A DNA stretch of 48,619 bases from Branchiostoma floridae (taxonomy: Eukaryota; Chordata; Leptocardii; Amphioxiformes; Branchiostomatidae), in NCBI RefSeq assembly GCF_000003815.2, contig NC_049980.1, positions 34,359,343-34,407,961 on the forward strand, written 5' to 3'. The position numbers were made by a program, and so were the translations under genes. Every line of letters starts with the position of its first letter. Position 1 is the first letter of the stretch. A model generated the notes under the pieces. That model did not search any database and was not told the DNA's origin. It saw nothing but the letters and a program-made list of their open reading frames with translations. Shown in pieces: positions 21,729-33,163 of the stretch.

Positions 21729-21846
21729 GTGATGCAGGACGAAGTGAGCGAGACAGAGAACATCCGGAAGTCGCTGTCCATAGAGCGCATGATCGTGGAC
21801 GGCTGCGACATTCTGCTGGACGTCAACCAGACCTTCGTACGGCAAG
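21729..21846 (+). CDS. RASGRF: RASGRF exon 10: DH-PH2 connecting helix
   Basis: Thirty-nine codons plus one base, from [20 protein letters not shown] to [12 protein letters not shown]. This matches the RASGRF DH-PH2 linker (vertebrate [19 protein letters not shown]...TFVRQG). It is the last and only full-length member of a five-copy series, and the only one with a donor (CAAG|GTAAGG). Phase 1 out; exon 11 completes Gly. Copies upstream share its acceptor sequence, so acceptor choice is a real question here. Confidence 0.92.
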
Positions 21847-21952
21847 GTAAGGGTCAATCTATCAATCAATCAATAGATCGATCAACCAATCAAACAATCA
21901 ACCAATTAATCAATTAATCAATCAATCAAACAATCGATTCATCAAAATTATA

Positions 21953-22020
21953 TTAAAATACACACACATACGCACACACACATACACACACATAGACGCA
22001 CGCACACACATACAGAAACA
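21953..22020. repeat. CA-rich microsatellite in intron 10
   Basis: An imperfect ACACAC/ACGCAC/ATACAC tract between two TCAA-rich stretches. Open frames on the minus strand here are low-complexity by-products. Confidence 0.8.
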
Positions 22021-22133
22021 ATACCTCCACTGAAATAGACTCTAAAGTATTGAGGAAGAAAAGAACGCTGTCCAATTTATTTACCACGCTGATAAAGCTA
22101 TATGCTGATATAAATGTGCGGTTGTGTCTGCAG

Positions 22134-22297
22134 GAACTCTGGTGCAGCTGTCTGTTGACCGAGGCAGATCCTCCTCCCGTGTTCGCCTCAGCAACAAGGA
22201 CAAGGAGTCGGCCCGCCAGTGTTTCCTCTTCTCCCAGCACCTCATCATCACCACACGGGGCTCCGGTGGCAAGCTGTACCTCAGCAAAGTGCGCAAG
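22134..22297 (+). CDS. RASGRF: RASGRF exon 11: first half of PH domain 2
   Basis: The exon begins after GTCTGCAG; GA completes Gly, then TLVQLSVDRGRSSSRVRLSN, the core SARQCFLFSQHLIITTRGSG and GKLYLSK. The QCFLFSQHLII string is the PH strand pair found in vertebrate RASGRF (QCFLFSKHLII). The 3' end is ambiguous. A donor at 22289 (AGCAAA|GTGCGC) would give LYLSK-GGARISLMD, closest to vertebrates in length. A donor at 22298 (CGCAAG|GTTCGT) adds VRK. Both are phase 0 and both lie in the first unit of a 22-unit minisatellite. PH2 works with DH in Rac/Rho exchange. Confidence 0.88.
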
Positions 22298-23266
22298 GTT
22301 CGTACCTCTGTCGTTATTCTGTACAACAGCAAAGTGCGCAAGGTTCGTACCTCTGTCGTTATTCTGTACCTCAGCAAAGTGGGCATGGCTCGTACCTCTG
22401 TCGTTATTCTGTACAACAGCAAAGTGCGCAAGGTTCGTACCTCTGTCGTTACTCTGTAACTCAGCAAAGTGCGCAAGGTTCGTACCTCTGTCGTTACCCT
22501 GTACCTCAGCAAAGTGCGCAAGGTTCGTACCCCTGTCGTTACTCTGTACCTCAGCAAAGTGCGCAAGTTTCGTACCTTTGTCGTTCCCTGTACCACAGCA
22601 AAGTGCGCAAGGTTCGTACCTCTGTCGTTACCCTGTATCTCAGCAAAGTGCACAAGGTTCGTACCTCTGTCGTTACTCTGTACCTCAGCAAAGTGCGCAA
22701 GGTACGTACCTCTGTCGTTACTTTGTACCTCAGCAAAGTGGGCAAGGTTCGTACCTCTGTCGTTACTCTGTACCTCAGCAAAGTGGGCAAGGTTCGTACC
22801 TCTGCCGTTACCCTGTACCTCAGCAAAGTGGGCAAGGTTCGTACCTCTGTCGTTACCCCACAAGCTGTACCTCAGCAAAGTGGGCAAGGCTCGTACCTCT
22901 GTCGTTACCCTGTACCTCAGCAAAGTGCGCAAGGCTCGTACCTCTGTCGTTACCCTGTACCTCAGCAAAGTGCGCAAGGTTCGTACCTCTGTCGTTACTC
23001 TGTACCTCAGCAAAGTGCGCAAGGCTCGTACCTCTGTCGTTACTCTGTACCTCAGCAAAGTGCGCAAGGTTCGGACCTCTGTCGTTACTCTGTACCTCAG
23101 CAAAGTGCACAAGCTTCGTACCTCTGCCGTTACTCTGTACCTCAGCAAAGTGCGCAAGGCTCGTACCTCTGTCGTTACTCTGTACCTCAGCAAAGTGCGC
23201 AAGGTTCGTACCTCTGTCGTTACTCTGTACCTCAGCAAAGCGCGCAAGGTTCGTACCTCTGTCTAC
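22271..23266 (+). repeat. Minisatellite on the exon 11 donor (45 bp, 22 units)
   Basis: The unit reads CTGTACCTCAGCAAAGTGCG then CAAGGTTCGTACCTCTGTCG and TTA. It carries the last codons of exon 11 and both candidate donors, 9 nt apart. Because 45 is a multiple of 3, all frames stay open for long stretches, giving long but meaningless reading frames on both strands. In the exon 11 frame, units 2-4 read through and unit 5 has TAA at 22457-22459. About 15 of 22 units keep AAG|GT; unit 10 has AAG|GTACGT. A perfect GTAAGT donor follows the array at 23295. Confidence 0.95.
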
Positions 23267-23299
23267 TATGATAAGGGTCAAGAGTCAAGCAAGGGTAAG

Positions 23300-23960
23300 T
23301 ATGAAAAGCGTTAGCGATGTTTCATTTTTATTGGTACTTTTGTTGTACCTTTCTAGTTCTGTAATGCAGAAATTAAACCTACAGTTGTTCAAACCGGCAT
23401 CGGAGTAGTGGTAGAACTAGGTTGATAAACAACCTGACGTCTTTGATTTCAGCCAGTGTAAACTTAAACTATATCTATATCTCTCTACATGTATCTATAT
23501 TCATCTATTTATCTGTCTACACATACACATGTTCACACACATTTTGATTTCTATCATGATCTCAACTTGCTATATCAATTATTCACTACTTGTACTTGTG
23601 TGTGCGTGTGTGTTTGTTTGTGCTTATGTGTGTGCGTATGTGTGCGTGTGTTTGTTTGTGCTTATGTGTGTGAGTGTAGAGATAGAATGAGAGGTAGCTA
23701 GTTTTCTCCACACCTTTTGGTTTTCCATTATTTTGAATGTTTCACTTAATGTCATGCTTGTTCTGATATGTTTCTTCCAAAGATCAGATGAAATTGCTTC
23801 CTCCTCTGCATCCTGTCAATAAAACTTTTTTTTTCATTATTGACAGAAACATCTTGTCTACAGCCATGGTGCAAGGAAATTTATCCCGATCTCAACTCCC
23901 GTCAAACGCTACAGCCCTAGTTATCAAAGGATAGCCGTAGCCCATTAACCCCCCCCCCCA
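23300..23960. other. Intron 11, left part
   Basis: A GTGTGTG-rich stretch (23590-23680) and nothing coding. The consensus GTAAGT at 23295 opens this region. Confidence 0.5.
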
Positions 23961-24545
23961 ATCAAGTGGTATGGTCCAGATTATCAACCATAAGTGTAGT
24001 CACTCAATCACCTTATCGTCAAATGGCACAGTCCTGTTTATCAGACCGTAGTCACATGATACCCCCTTCTGTGTAATGGTATAGTCATGTTTATCAGACG
24101 ATAGCCGTAACCACTTAATACCCCCTCCCCGTGAATTGGTACAGTCCTGTTTATAAGTCGATAATCGCAGCCACAAAGCACCCAAGTCGTCAAATGGTAC
24201 AGTCTTGTTTATCAGGCTATAACCGTAGCCACTTAACACCCCCGCACTGTGTAATGGTACATTTCTATTTATTAGATGACAACTGCAGCCACTTAACACC
24301 ACCGTCCTGTGAATTGGTACAGTCTTATTTATCAGACGATAACCGCAGCCGCATAACACCCCCGTCCCATGAATTGGTACAGTTCTGTTTATCAGACGAT
24401 AACCGCAGCCACTTAATACCCCCCGTCACGTGAATTGGTACATTCCCGTTTATCAGATGATATAAACATAACTACTTAACACCCCCATCCCGTGAATTGG
24501 TACAGTCTTATTTATCAGACGATAACCGCAGCCACATAAACCCCG
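23960..24545 (+). repeat. 60-bp tandem array, about 10 units, intron 11
   Basis: The unit has the blocks GAATTGGTACAGTCTTGTTT, ATCAGACGATAACCGCAGCC and ACTTAACACCCCCGTCC. Ten diverged units are countable. No exon-like part is present in the unit, unlike the arrays on exons 1, 3 and 11. Confidence 0.9.
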
Positions 24546-25720
24546 GCGCGGTTCGGGTAGCCTGGTCGCCTAGCAACCGATGTGAGAGGAATTGCGCGGC
24601 GGCAAATATCCTCCGGCATTTCAAGCGGAAAGGTATTACAAGGCGGTGTATGGGGGAGCCGGATCGACTGTATGCGTTTATTAAGACAGAAAATGAGGAT
24701 TTTTGTGATTGTGAATGTGTATACGTATATGTATTATGTGAATATAATGTAATACTAGTATGTATGGTATTTCATTCGTCATTACTTCTGTTATTTCTGC
24801 TATGTTCTCTATCACTGCCTGCTCATGGTCCATTGTGAGGAGTTCTTTTCTTCTTCGGATGAGAAGCAAAACATATTGTGCGAGAAAAAATTAGAAAATG
24901 TTTTAAATGTAGAAAATATTCAGTTAATATACAAAACAGGCTTAAGACTGCAAAATAAAGAGAAAACTGGAGTCAGTCAAGAGAGGGGTCCATCCTTAGT
25001 AGTATTTATGACGAGAGCGAGGGAAGATAAACGCATAGTGTGCTATAGTTGCAATTGCAACAGGATCTTTACTCTACTGTGCAAAGGATAGATTCCACAG
25101 CGGATTATACAATTACAGCGACGTGAAAACGATGCGATTTTAGACCGAAATAACTGCTGTCACTCACATATAATATAATTCAACCAATATATGCCGCTAT
25201 ACCAACTTAGTCTTCACTGGTAGTAGTATTTTTGGCTCACGTTCTGGATCAAAAACCTCAAACATAGTGGAATCCATACCGTTTATTTTCCCTTCCATAC
25301 TAATTTCTCTCGTTTATTTTTTTTTCCACGTTGACAGGGTAGTGTCATAGTTGTGAGTGATTTAATACAACGACCAGAGCTCGAGCATGCAGTGTTTATT
25401 ACATAAGTATGCTCCACATGAGGTTAATACTTTAGGTTAGATACCTGGAGAAGGAATAACTCTTACATAAGTACGTCCATGGAGCTTAGACATCCAGGTA
25501 ACAAGATACGTCCAGGACATATAACATCATTAGATACTAACATTTTTTGTTTTGTTTTGTTGAAAACTAGATGGAGTTTGAAAACATTGATTTTGTGTAA
25601 TTTTATTTTTACAGTTGGACTAAAATATATCTTTACCCATTTTCACATTAATTTATTAATTCTCAATTCATATATTTGGTCTGATAAAAATAACGGTGAC
25701 ACACAGATGTTGTGCAGTCA
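24546..25720. other. Intron 11, middle
   Basis: AT-rich, no exon recognised. AGACATCCAGGTAACAAGAT at 25486 resembles the reverse partner of the dispersed family at 37915. Confidence 0.4.
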
Positions 25721-25724
25721 CTGA

Positions 25725-25802
25725 CGAAAGGTGGCGGAACTAAAACCTGAAATGACCGTTTCCAAAATCATTTTCAGTTGCTTGAATAACTGCTGTTTGG
25801 CT
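25725..25802 (+). repeat. Dispersed repeat copy (TGACGAAAG...GTTGCTTGAATAACTGC)
   Basis: TGACGAAAGGTGGCGGAACT, CGTTTCCAAAATCATTTTCA and GTTGCTTGAATAACTGC match the copies at 37945 and 47523. I recall this family as very common in amphioxus DNA. Confidence 0.8.
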
Positions 25803-26009
25803 TACTCTCCAAGCAGAGGTTCGGCTCCGGCTGTGTTTTTTTAACGTTTTGTTTAGTCGTTTTTATCGGGCTTTCTATTTTGTATTGTTTCTTGAAGTCT
25901 GCCAGCCAAACGTTAGATACAAGGTACGATACAAAATAGAAAGCCCGACGAAAATTACTTAAAAACCGTTAAAAAAAACAGCCTGAGCCTAACCTCTGCT
26001 TGGAGAGTA
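25803..26009. mobile_element. MITE-like foldback I with ~85-bp arms
   Basis: TACTCTCCAAGCAGAGGTTC, then TTTTTTTAACG and ATCGGGCTTTCTATTTTGTA, are mirrored at AACCTCTGCTTGGAGAGTA on the right. TA at both tips. It sits directly against the dispersed repeat copy. Confidence 0.88.
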
Positions 26010-26640
26010 GTTTGACTTATATAAGTAGGCTGGACGTCAGGCCTGGAAGTGCGAAATGAGACCGCAGATTACATAAACTGGGCCGCAGCGATTCCCGGGG
26101 GCACGCAGGGATTCTCCCGGGGTACGCGGCTATTCCCCCGGGGGCACGGGAAAATGAGACGTTATTCATGCGGATCAGCACAGGCTACAAAAGAAACCGT
26201 ATTTGTCATTACAGCAAACATGGCACTTATTTGTTATGGATATTCTTCCAACGCAATGTGAAACAAATCACAACATTAAAAAGGGGAAAAAATCATGTAT
26301 CATCTACACGCTGCTCCGCGTATATATGAACATTCGCCCGCGCAGATCGGGTAGCATTCAAACCATGAAAAGGACTAGCAAACACTCCGTGTAAAAAATA
26401 TACCCTGCCATAGAAACAGCGCGCAAACTTGCTGCCCTGTGTGCCGAAAAGCGCAACAAGGGTCTGAACGAACAAACGAAACCAGGTATACTGATCATGC
26501 ACTATGATTTGTCTACTTTGATTTGAAAAAAATCTGAGGCCTTCAATCGCTGTGCGTATTTGAGAGGCTATTGAACGGGCGACGGGAATGGGCCAATCGT
26601 GAGGATGGTTACTTCGGCCTGTGTTCAGTGATGGACATTT

Positions 26641-26664
26641 ACCCCCCCCCCCCCCCCCCCCCCC
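26641..26664 (+). repeat. Poly-C tract
   Basis: More than 20 consecutive C. Length is likely unreliable in an assembly. Confidence 0.9.
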
Positions 26665-27039
26665 AACATCATCCTCAATCCATAGATCACAGCATCTTGT
26701 TCACAGCATCTTGTGCGTCACATTCCAAGCCAAACGCCAAGGAAAGGAAGAATTTTAAGGTTCACACGAAAATATTCACCTTAACCAGGAGGCACCAGCT
26801 GAGGTCTGCTTCATTTATTCATAGCCCGGGGTACACCCTGACAACTTATTCATGACGTTTGAAATAGATTAAACGGGAATGTGGGTCATTATGGCGGGTT
26901 GTGTAAGCTGTGCGTTACGCCAGTTATGTGGATGATATACTGGAAAAACTTCAGAATTTTGCAAATGTTAATGAGATCAGGGTTTCCTGATGTCCGTCGC
27001 AAGGGGATTCCCTTCCTCCGTTCTCTGTCTCCGAGTCAA

Positions 27040-27341
27040 GGACATCCTCTCCGCCATTTTGATTTTGCGTTCTCTGTCTTAGCAACGAATGACGTCACGG
27101 CCAGCGGGCAGTGCGTCACGTGCGACAACAAACCCAGCCGAGCGCTGACAAATGACGGCCGCGCGGCCACTTCCAACGAGCCGGCAAAATAACCGCGTTC
27201 CATATTAATTCGTCAAGATGCAAAAGCAAGGTATGCCCTTCCCCCACCTCCCCGGAATAACCTGTGTGTGAAGATGGCGAGGCGCTAGTCGGCTCTGAGG
27301 CCCAACGTCTCACGGCTCTTCTGTTGTTTCCTCTTTGCCAG
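27040..27341 (+). promoter_or_regulatory. Possible internal promoter before exon 12
   Basis: A GC-richer stretch directly upstream of exon 12 holds a palindromic CRE (TGACGTCA, 27090-27097), a TCACGTG E-box near 27117, and two YY1-type motifs (CCGCCATTTT near 27050, AAGATGGCG near 27271). Exon 12 has an in-frame ATG (SLMDATLT). Mammalian RASGRF1 has shorter isoforms, so an internal start is plausible, but this is inference from motifs only. Confidence 0.3.
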
Positions 27342-27417
27342 GGCGGGGCGAGGATTTCTCTGATGGACGCTACTCTAACTGAGGACATCACGGAAGGCTC
27401 GGATGAAGAAAGCACAG
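27342..27417 (+). CDS. RASGRF: RASGRF exon 12: PH domain 2, middle
   Basis: Twenty-five codons plus one base: GGARISLMDATLTEDITEGS, then DEEST. It matches the vertebrate NGVISLIDCTLLEEPESTEEE region of PH2, ending in an acidic loop. Acceptor TTTGCCAG, donor ACAG|GTGAGC, phase 1 out; exon 13 completes Asp. It is isolated, with about 5 kb of intron on the left and 12.3 kb on the right. Confidence 0.88.
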
Positions 27418-28224
27418 GTGAGCTCCTCCGCATTATCATCTAGCACATCCATGGTGACCTATATACGGTATACAGTATCGGTGAGAAGGGAGGGTGGATG
27501 GATGGGGATGGGTTGCACCTAGGGTAGTGATGGAAGAGCTGTGAATATATCGCGCTGGGATGAGGAGGGTACATCGGCGTGAGAGGAAGCAGGGATTGCG
27601 GAATGTCGGACATACTGTAGGTGCTATGATGCAGGAGAAATGGAGGTTTTAGTGCAAGCTCAGTACAATCCCTCTTACATACAAGTAATAATGGCTGACG
27701 ACTATGTAGATGGAGAGAGAGAGAAAAGACGCAGTTTGGATTGGATCCATCTCAAACCGTCTCCTGTAGAAGGACACGTGATGAACTCCGTTAATTATTG
27801 ACTCGAGTTGTGAAAATACTCTAGGAGGCGCTTTAGCAACGAATGCATCCCGCATGTGGTTCAAGTGCAAAAACAAACAAGGCAGGTCGCTCTGCAAACA
27901 GTCGTTCTATAAAACAGTAGGATGGCGAGTAAACACGGCGCCTGCGACACTCCATTGAATATTATCATCCCAGCGAGGCTTACACTGAATATTTTTATTT
28001 CCATCTCGCGTTGTTGTGAATCCACCGGGACAGTTGATCATGTGTCTATGTTGTGCGACACCGTTTGAAAAATGTAAGAAATCTAATATAACCCTGCCTG
28101 CGAGAGGGATGCGGCTCTCCGTTCTATCTTTAGCAGCACGGCGTTCGTCAGGCGGAGATAAGGGGCCGCGCTACGTGTTCAACATGCTGAAAACCGCCGC
28201 TTGAGGGAGTCATGTCGGGTGGCG
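27418..28224. other. Intron 12, left edge
   Basis: No exon or clear repeat seen before the 38-bp array starts. Confidence 0.4.
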
Positions 28225-29345
28225 TATTTGTAGTGGGTAGGCATTACAGATGGACTGGTGATGGTTTGTAGTAGGTAGGCATTACAGATGGACTGGTGAT
28301 GGTTTGTAGTGGGTAGGCATTACAGATGGACTGGTGATGGTTTGTAGTGGGTAGGCATTACAGATGGACTGGTGATGGTTTGTAGTGGGTAGGTATTACA
28401 GATGGACCAGTGATGGTTTGTAGTGGGTAGGCATTACAGATGGACTGGTTTGTAGTGGGTAGGCATTACAGATGGACTGGTGATGGTTTGTAGTGGGTAG
28501 GCATTACAGATGGACCAGTGATGGTTTGTAGTGGGTAGGCATTACAGATGGACCAGTGATGGTTTGTAGTGGGTAGGCATTACAGATGGACCAGTGATGG
28601 TTTGTAGTGGGTAGGCAGTACAGATGGACTGGTGATGGTTTGTAGTGGGTAGGCATTACAGATGGACTGGTGATGGTTTGTAGTGGGTAGGTATTACAGA
28701 TGGACTGGTGATGGTTTGTAGTGGGTAGGCATTACAGATGGACTGGTTTGTAGTTTGTAGTGGGTAGGCATTACAGATGGACTGGTGATGGTTTGTAGTG
28801 GGTATAGGCATTACAGATGGACTGGTGATGGTTTGTAGTGGGTAGGTATTACAGATGGACTGGTGATGGTTTGTAGTGGGTAGGCATTACAGATGGACTT
28901 GTGATGGTTTGTAGTGGGTAGGCATTACAGATGGACTGGTGATGGTTTGTAGTGGGTAGGCATTACAGATGGACTGGTGAGGGTTTGTAGTGGGTAAGTA
29001 TTACAGATGGACTGGTGATGGTTTGTAGTGGGTAGGCAGATGGACTGGTGATGGTTTGTAGTGGGTAGGCAGATGGACTGGTGATGGTTTGTAGTGGGTA
29101 GGCAGATGGACTGGTGATGGTTTGTAGTGGGTAGGCATTACAGATGGACTGGTGATGGTTTGTAGATGGACTGGTGATGGTTTGTAGTGGGTAGGCATTA
29201 CAGATGGACTGGTGATGGTTTGTAGTGGGTAGGCATTACAGATGGACTGGTGATGGTTTGTAGTGGGTAGGCATTACAGATGGACTGGTGATGGTTTGTA
29301 GTCAGGCATTACAGATGGACTGGTGATGGTTTGTAGCGGGTAGGT
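28225..29345 (+). repeat. 38-bp minisatellite, about 30 units, intron 12
   Basis: The unit is GTAGTGGGTAGGCATTACAG followed by ATGGACTGGTGATGGTTT, with ACCAGTGA variants and several units missing CATTAC. It is highly homogeneous, which suggests recent expansion. Minus-strand open frames reading as PTHYKPSPVHL repeats are by-products. Confidence 0.95.
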
Positions 29346-29419
29346 ATTACTTCACACGGATAGGTGTACTGGTGCTGGTTTGTAGTGGGTATTGCAGCAT
29401 TACTGCAGGGACGCACACA

Positions 29420-32110
29420 TGGACTGCTGATAACCACACAATTATGCACATTTCACGGATGACCTGAAAACTGAAAGATTATTGAAGCAACCCAAGGTTC
29501 AGTGACATTTTTTCGGTACAAACTGAGAAAATAGATATACAAAATAAATCTTCTATGGTAACATAATATTACGGGTGTACTTTTAACCATGTTCCGGGTA
29601 AGCATTTTGCTTAGTTAGAAGATTTTACATTAAAACATCGTTGAAGAGACTCATAAGCCACGTATGAGCAAGTCAACAGAATATTCGTCGATCAGTGACT
29701 CTTGAAAACGTCCGCTTGTATTTTACGTGGTTTCAAGAGTCTCTGATTGTCAAATTATAAGAATATTCTGTTAACTTGCTTTAAAATACATGTACGTGAC
29801 TGTTGGACCTCTTTAACGTTATTTTAATTTAGAATATATCTATTAAGTAATAAAGGCCAACATGGTCAACCCATGATATCACGTTACTATCACGTTATAT
29901 CACATTACTTTTATCTAGAGGGCTAATCACATAATTATGCACATTTCAAGGATGACCTTAGAACTAAAACATTATTGAAGCAACATAAGCCGTGCAGCGA
30001 TTTTTGTTCGGCCAAGCAGAAACTGAGAAATAAATGTATCAAATAAATCTTAATTATTCTTCGATCAGCGAGTCTTGAAAACTACTCTTGTGTTTTACGT
30101 GTTTTCAAGAGCCATTGAATGAAGATTATTCTGTTGACTTGCTCATACCTGGTTGATGAACCTTTTCAACGTTATCGTAATGTGAAATCTGCTTACTAAG
30201 CAATAAAGGCTAACATGGTCATGAGATCATCCATTATATCATGTTATAATTAGCTAGGGCTAATTTGACTGGTTTTCCCCACACAATTATTCACATGACC
30301 TCCCACGGTTGAAGTGATGAAAATGGTTGTACTCTGTATATTTATATCCCGTGTACCTCTATACAAAGTAGCTTCCCTCACCTTAGATATATAAATAGCA
30401 CTGAACCATTAGTTACTGTAGCGCCGTGCATATAGATGACTCCACTGGTGGCCACACCAGTTTGGACATGTCACGCGTATGGCTTTATTAGCAATAAATA
30501 TACAACAGCTATCGTAAAGCTACAAATTTAAATAGAACAAGAAAAATAAAAAAATGAATCTTAATGTAAAATTTCTACTTACTAAGCAATGAATGATGAA
30601 ATTAACAAAACCGTGATATTATATGTTACAATCAATTGGGGCTAGTCGTGGGTTTCCTTGAGTAACAAGGTAATTCTAAAAATGTATTTACACATTACTG
30701 CATTGTAAGAGATTTCACATCCAAAATTTGTCCAAATCTGCTTGTGATGTCGATACTCTTGAAATGTGTTAGTGAGAAAAGAAAGCCAGTCGCGATTCTT
30801 TTAGCAAGATATGGAATTTAGAATAAGCCCCTCCACAGCTTCGAATGGACAAACTACAAATAGAAATACGATATAAATCTCCATGTAAAATTCTATATAT
30901 AGCTACGTTTTAGGCAATGAAGACTTACATGATTACATCCATAATATCATGTTACAATCTGGCGGGGATAATCGCGGTTTTCCGTATCTTTTCTAATAAC
31001 AAACGATCTTTGGTGTATTTACACATCTTTGTATTGTGAGATTTGTCACATCTAAAGATTTGTTCAAATCTGCTCGACTTGCAATGAAGATTAAACCCAG
31101 TCGCCGTTATTTTAGTGTGACTCGGAATTTCGGAATTTGGAATAAGGTCTTCCACAGAATGGACATTCTACAAAAAAAACCCACAGAAATACAACAGAAA
31201 TCTTAAGCAATGAAGGCTGACATCAGTACATACATAATTCTATATTATGTTACAATCCGGTTGAGCTAATAGCGGATTTAGTATCATTTCTAATAACAAA
31301 TAATTTTTGATGTATTAACCCATCTTTGTATTGTGAGGGTTGTCACGTCCAAAAGATATGTTCAAAACTGCTTCTGGCATCGAATCTCTTCAAATAAGCA
31401 ATGAAGATTATCTAATGAAATCAGTCGTCATTATTTAAGCAAGACACAGAATTTGGGATGAGGTCCTACACAGCTAGAATTGATAAACTATAAAATATAA
31501 ATAGATATAAACCTTAACGTAAAAGCAATGATGTACATCCATAATGTTATGTTACGTTACCGCTAGTTCCAATCGCGGATGTCCGTATATTCTCTAACAA
31601 AGTAGTGAGTGTGCATAAATTTGTTCAAATCTGCTTGTAATGCCGAGACACTTGAAATCTTTTAAGTAATGAAGAATAAAGCCAGTTGTCATTCCTTTAA
31701 GCAAGACATGCAACTTGGGTCTTACTTGGAATAAGGTTTTCTCTAGCGAGAATTGACAATTACAAAATATTAATACTATATAACTCTCAATGTAACGTCT
31801 AAATATAGCTACGTACTATTATCAGTACATCCACAATATTATGTTACAATCCGGTGGGACTAATCACGGATTTCCGTATCATTTCTAATAACAAATAATC
31901 TTTGATGTATTTAGTACCCATCTTTGCATTGTGAGAGTTACAACATTCAAAGATATGTTTAGATATGTTTGTGGAGTCCACTGCCTTGAGATCTGTTAAG
32001 CAATGAAGAATAAAGCCAGTTGTTATCATTGCAGTCAGACATGTAATTATGGATGAGGTCTTCCCCTGCCAGCTAGAGTTACACCCGTTAGAGGTTCCCA
32101 TGGTTACTCA
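29420..32110 (+). repeat. ~300-380-bp tandem array, about 8 units, intron 12
   Basis: Recurring landmarks show the period: ATATTATGTTACAATC-type blocks near 29880, 30235, 30620, 30945, 31246, 31545 and 31838, and AATGAAGAATAAAGCCAGT-type blocks. Units are AT-rich and diverged. The first two units contain inverted arms (29666-29780 and near 30060-30145). Confidence 0.8.
29666..29780. repeat. Inverted repeat within the ~330-bp array
   Basis: GCAAGTCAACAGAATATTC on the left faces GAATATTCTGTTAACTTGC on the right, with further pairing of CTCTTGAAAACGT and ACGTGGTTTCAAGAG. A related foldback lies at about 30060-30145. Confidence 0.8.
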
Positions 32111-32610
32111 AACCGAACATGTCGGACACGGAAGGTGATTAGCAGATTTGATCTCTCATCAGAGGAAATGTCAGAACGTATACCGAAATATTCAACTGTA
32201 AATTGTGCGTAAGGAGAGTGTCATTGACAGAGAAACATACCTTAATGTAGATTAAAGTATTTCAGGATCTCTAAAAAGACTGTCACAAAATTATTTGAAA
32301 ATTAAAGACAATGCAGACAATATTTACGTATTGTAACAACACATAAGAAATGTTGTATATTCTGTTTAGTATACATGACAATTACATGCATATGTACCTA
32401 AGTTCATCACCCGGAACAGATTGTCAGCATAATCTACTGAAAAGGCAAAAGACGGATAAAATCATCAGATGATAGTTCTATTCTTAGCACAATTGGTGAG
32501 TGGGCACGAAACTACCAGCTTTAGTTGCTTACATATTGACTTGGTTCTAACTTGATCGGACTTCACTGACTATGTACATGCGATGTTCTCTATTCAAAGA
32601 CCAACGGTGT

Positions 32611-33091
32611 GGGGCCGCGTAGCACAGTGGTAGTGTATTCGGTCCGTGACCGAGAGGTCGCCGGTTCGAATCCGCCTGCCGTGTTGCCGGTCTTGTGCCC
32701 TTGGGAAAGGCACTTTACACGACTTTCCTCACTTAACTCAAGTGAAAAATGAGTCGTCCCTCGGATAGGACGTTAAATGGAGGTCCCGTGTATGGGGAGA
32801 GTCATACCCTATGCACGTTAAAGAACCCGCCACATGTGCGAACATCCACCCGAGCGGATCAAACCATTCCGGCCAAAATAGGGGTAGGGAATCTCCCGAG
32901 CAGCCCTCGTAACCCCTGCTTCGCCTATTGGGTCAGTTAGTCCTCACTCATAGTGAGCAATTGGGCTGGTCTCAATCATGATGTTTCTGACCTAGGGCGA
33001 AGAGTTGCTGTTACAGTTCCAATCATGTACACCCATAACCTTGAGTGGCCTTCAGGCCTTGTTACGTGGTGACCATTTAGTAAAAAAAAAG
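32611..33091 (+). mobile_element. Full-length tRNA-derived SINE
   Basis: The 5' end is a tRNA-like head with A box TAGCACAGTGG and B box GGTTCGAATCC, the two internal RNA polymerase III promoter elements. The body contains GCCCTTGGGAAAGGCACTTT and GGACGTTAAATGGAGGTCCC, and it ends in a run of nine or so A at 33082-33091. It is not a working tRNA gene because no acceptor stem closes. Shorter relatives lie at 530, 3706, 5535 and 12538. No clear target-site duplication was seen. Confidence 0.85.
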
Positions 33092-33163
33092 GGATAAATC
33101 TCTAACGTTTCAAAACTGTATAAAGACGTCCAGAGAAAGGATATCTAAGGGCAATTCCACCTC

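Noticed and set aside
23295-23304. GTAAGTAT as the true exon 11 donor
   Set aside because: The exon 11 frame meets TAA at 22457 and a frame shift in unit 7 before reaching it. It is kept only as a possible aberrant site.
22050-23408. Very long open frames (up to 452 codons) on both strands
   Set aside because: They come from the 45-bp repeat, which keeps several frames open at once. Only exon 11 at the left edge is homologous to a protein.
27219-27232. ATGCAAAAGCAAG|GT as an alternative first exon resembling the RASGRF start MQK
   Set aside because: Its phase (1) does not fit the phase 0 start of exon 12, so the similarity to the N-terminal MQK is probably chance.
28225-29345. Possible CRISPR array, because repeats are regular
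   Set aside because: The 38-bp units are contiguous with no unique spacers; the locus is an animal intron.
32611-32690. tRNA gene
   Set aside because: A and B boxes are present but the acceptor stem does not close and the element continues into a SINE body; similar heads recur in the window.
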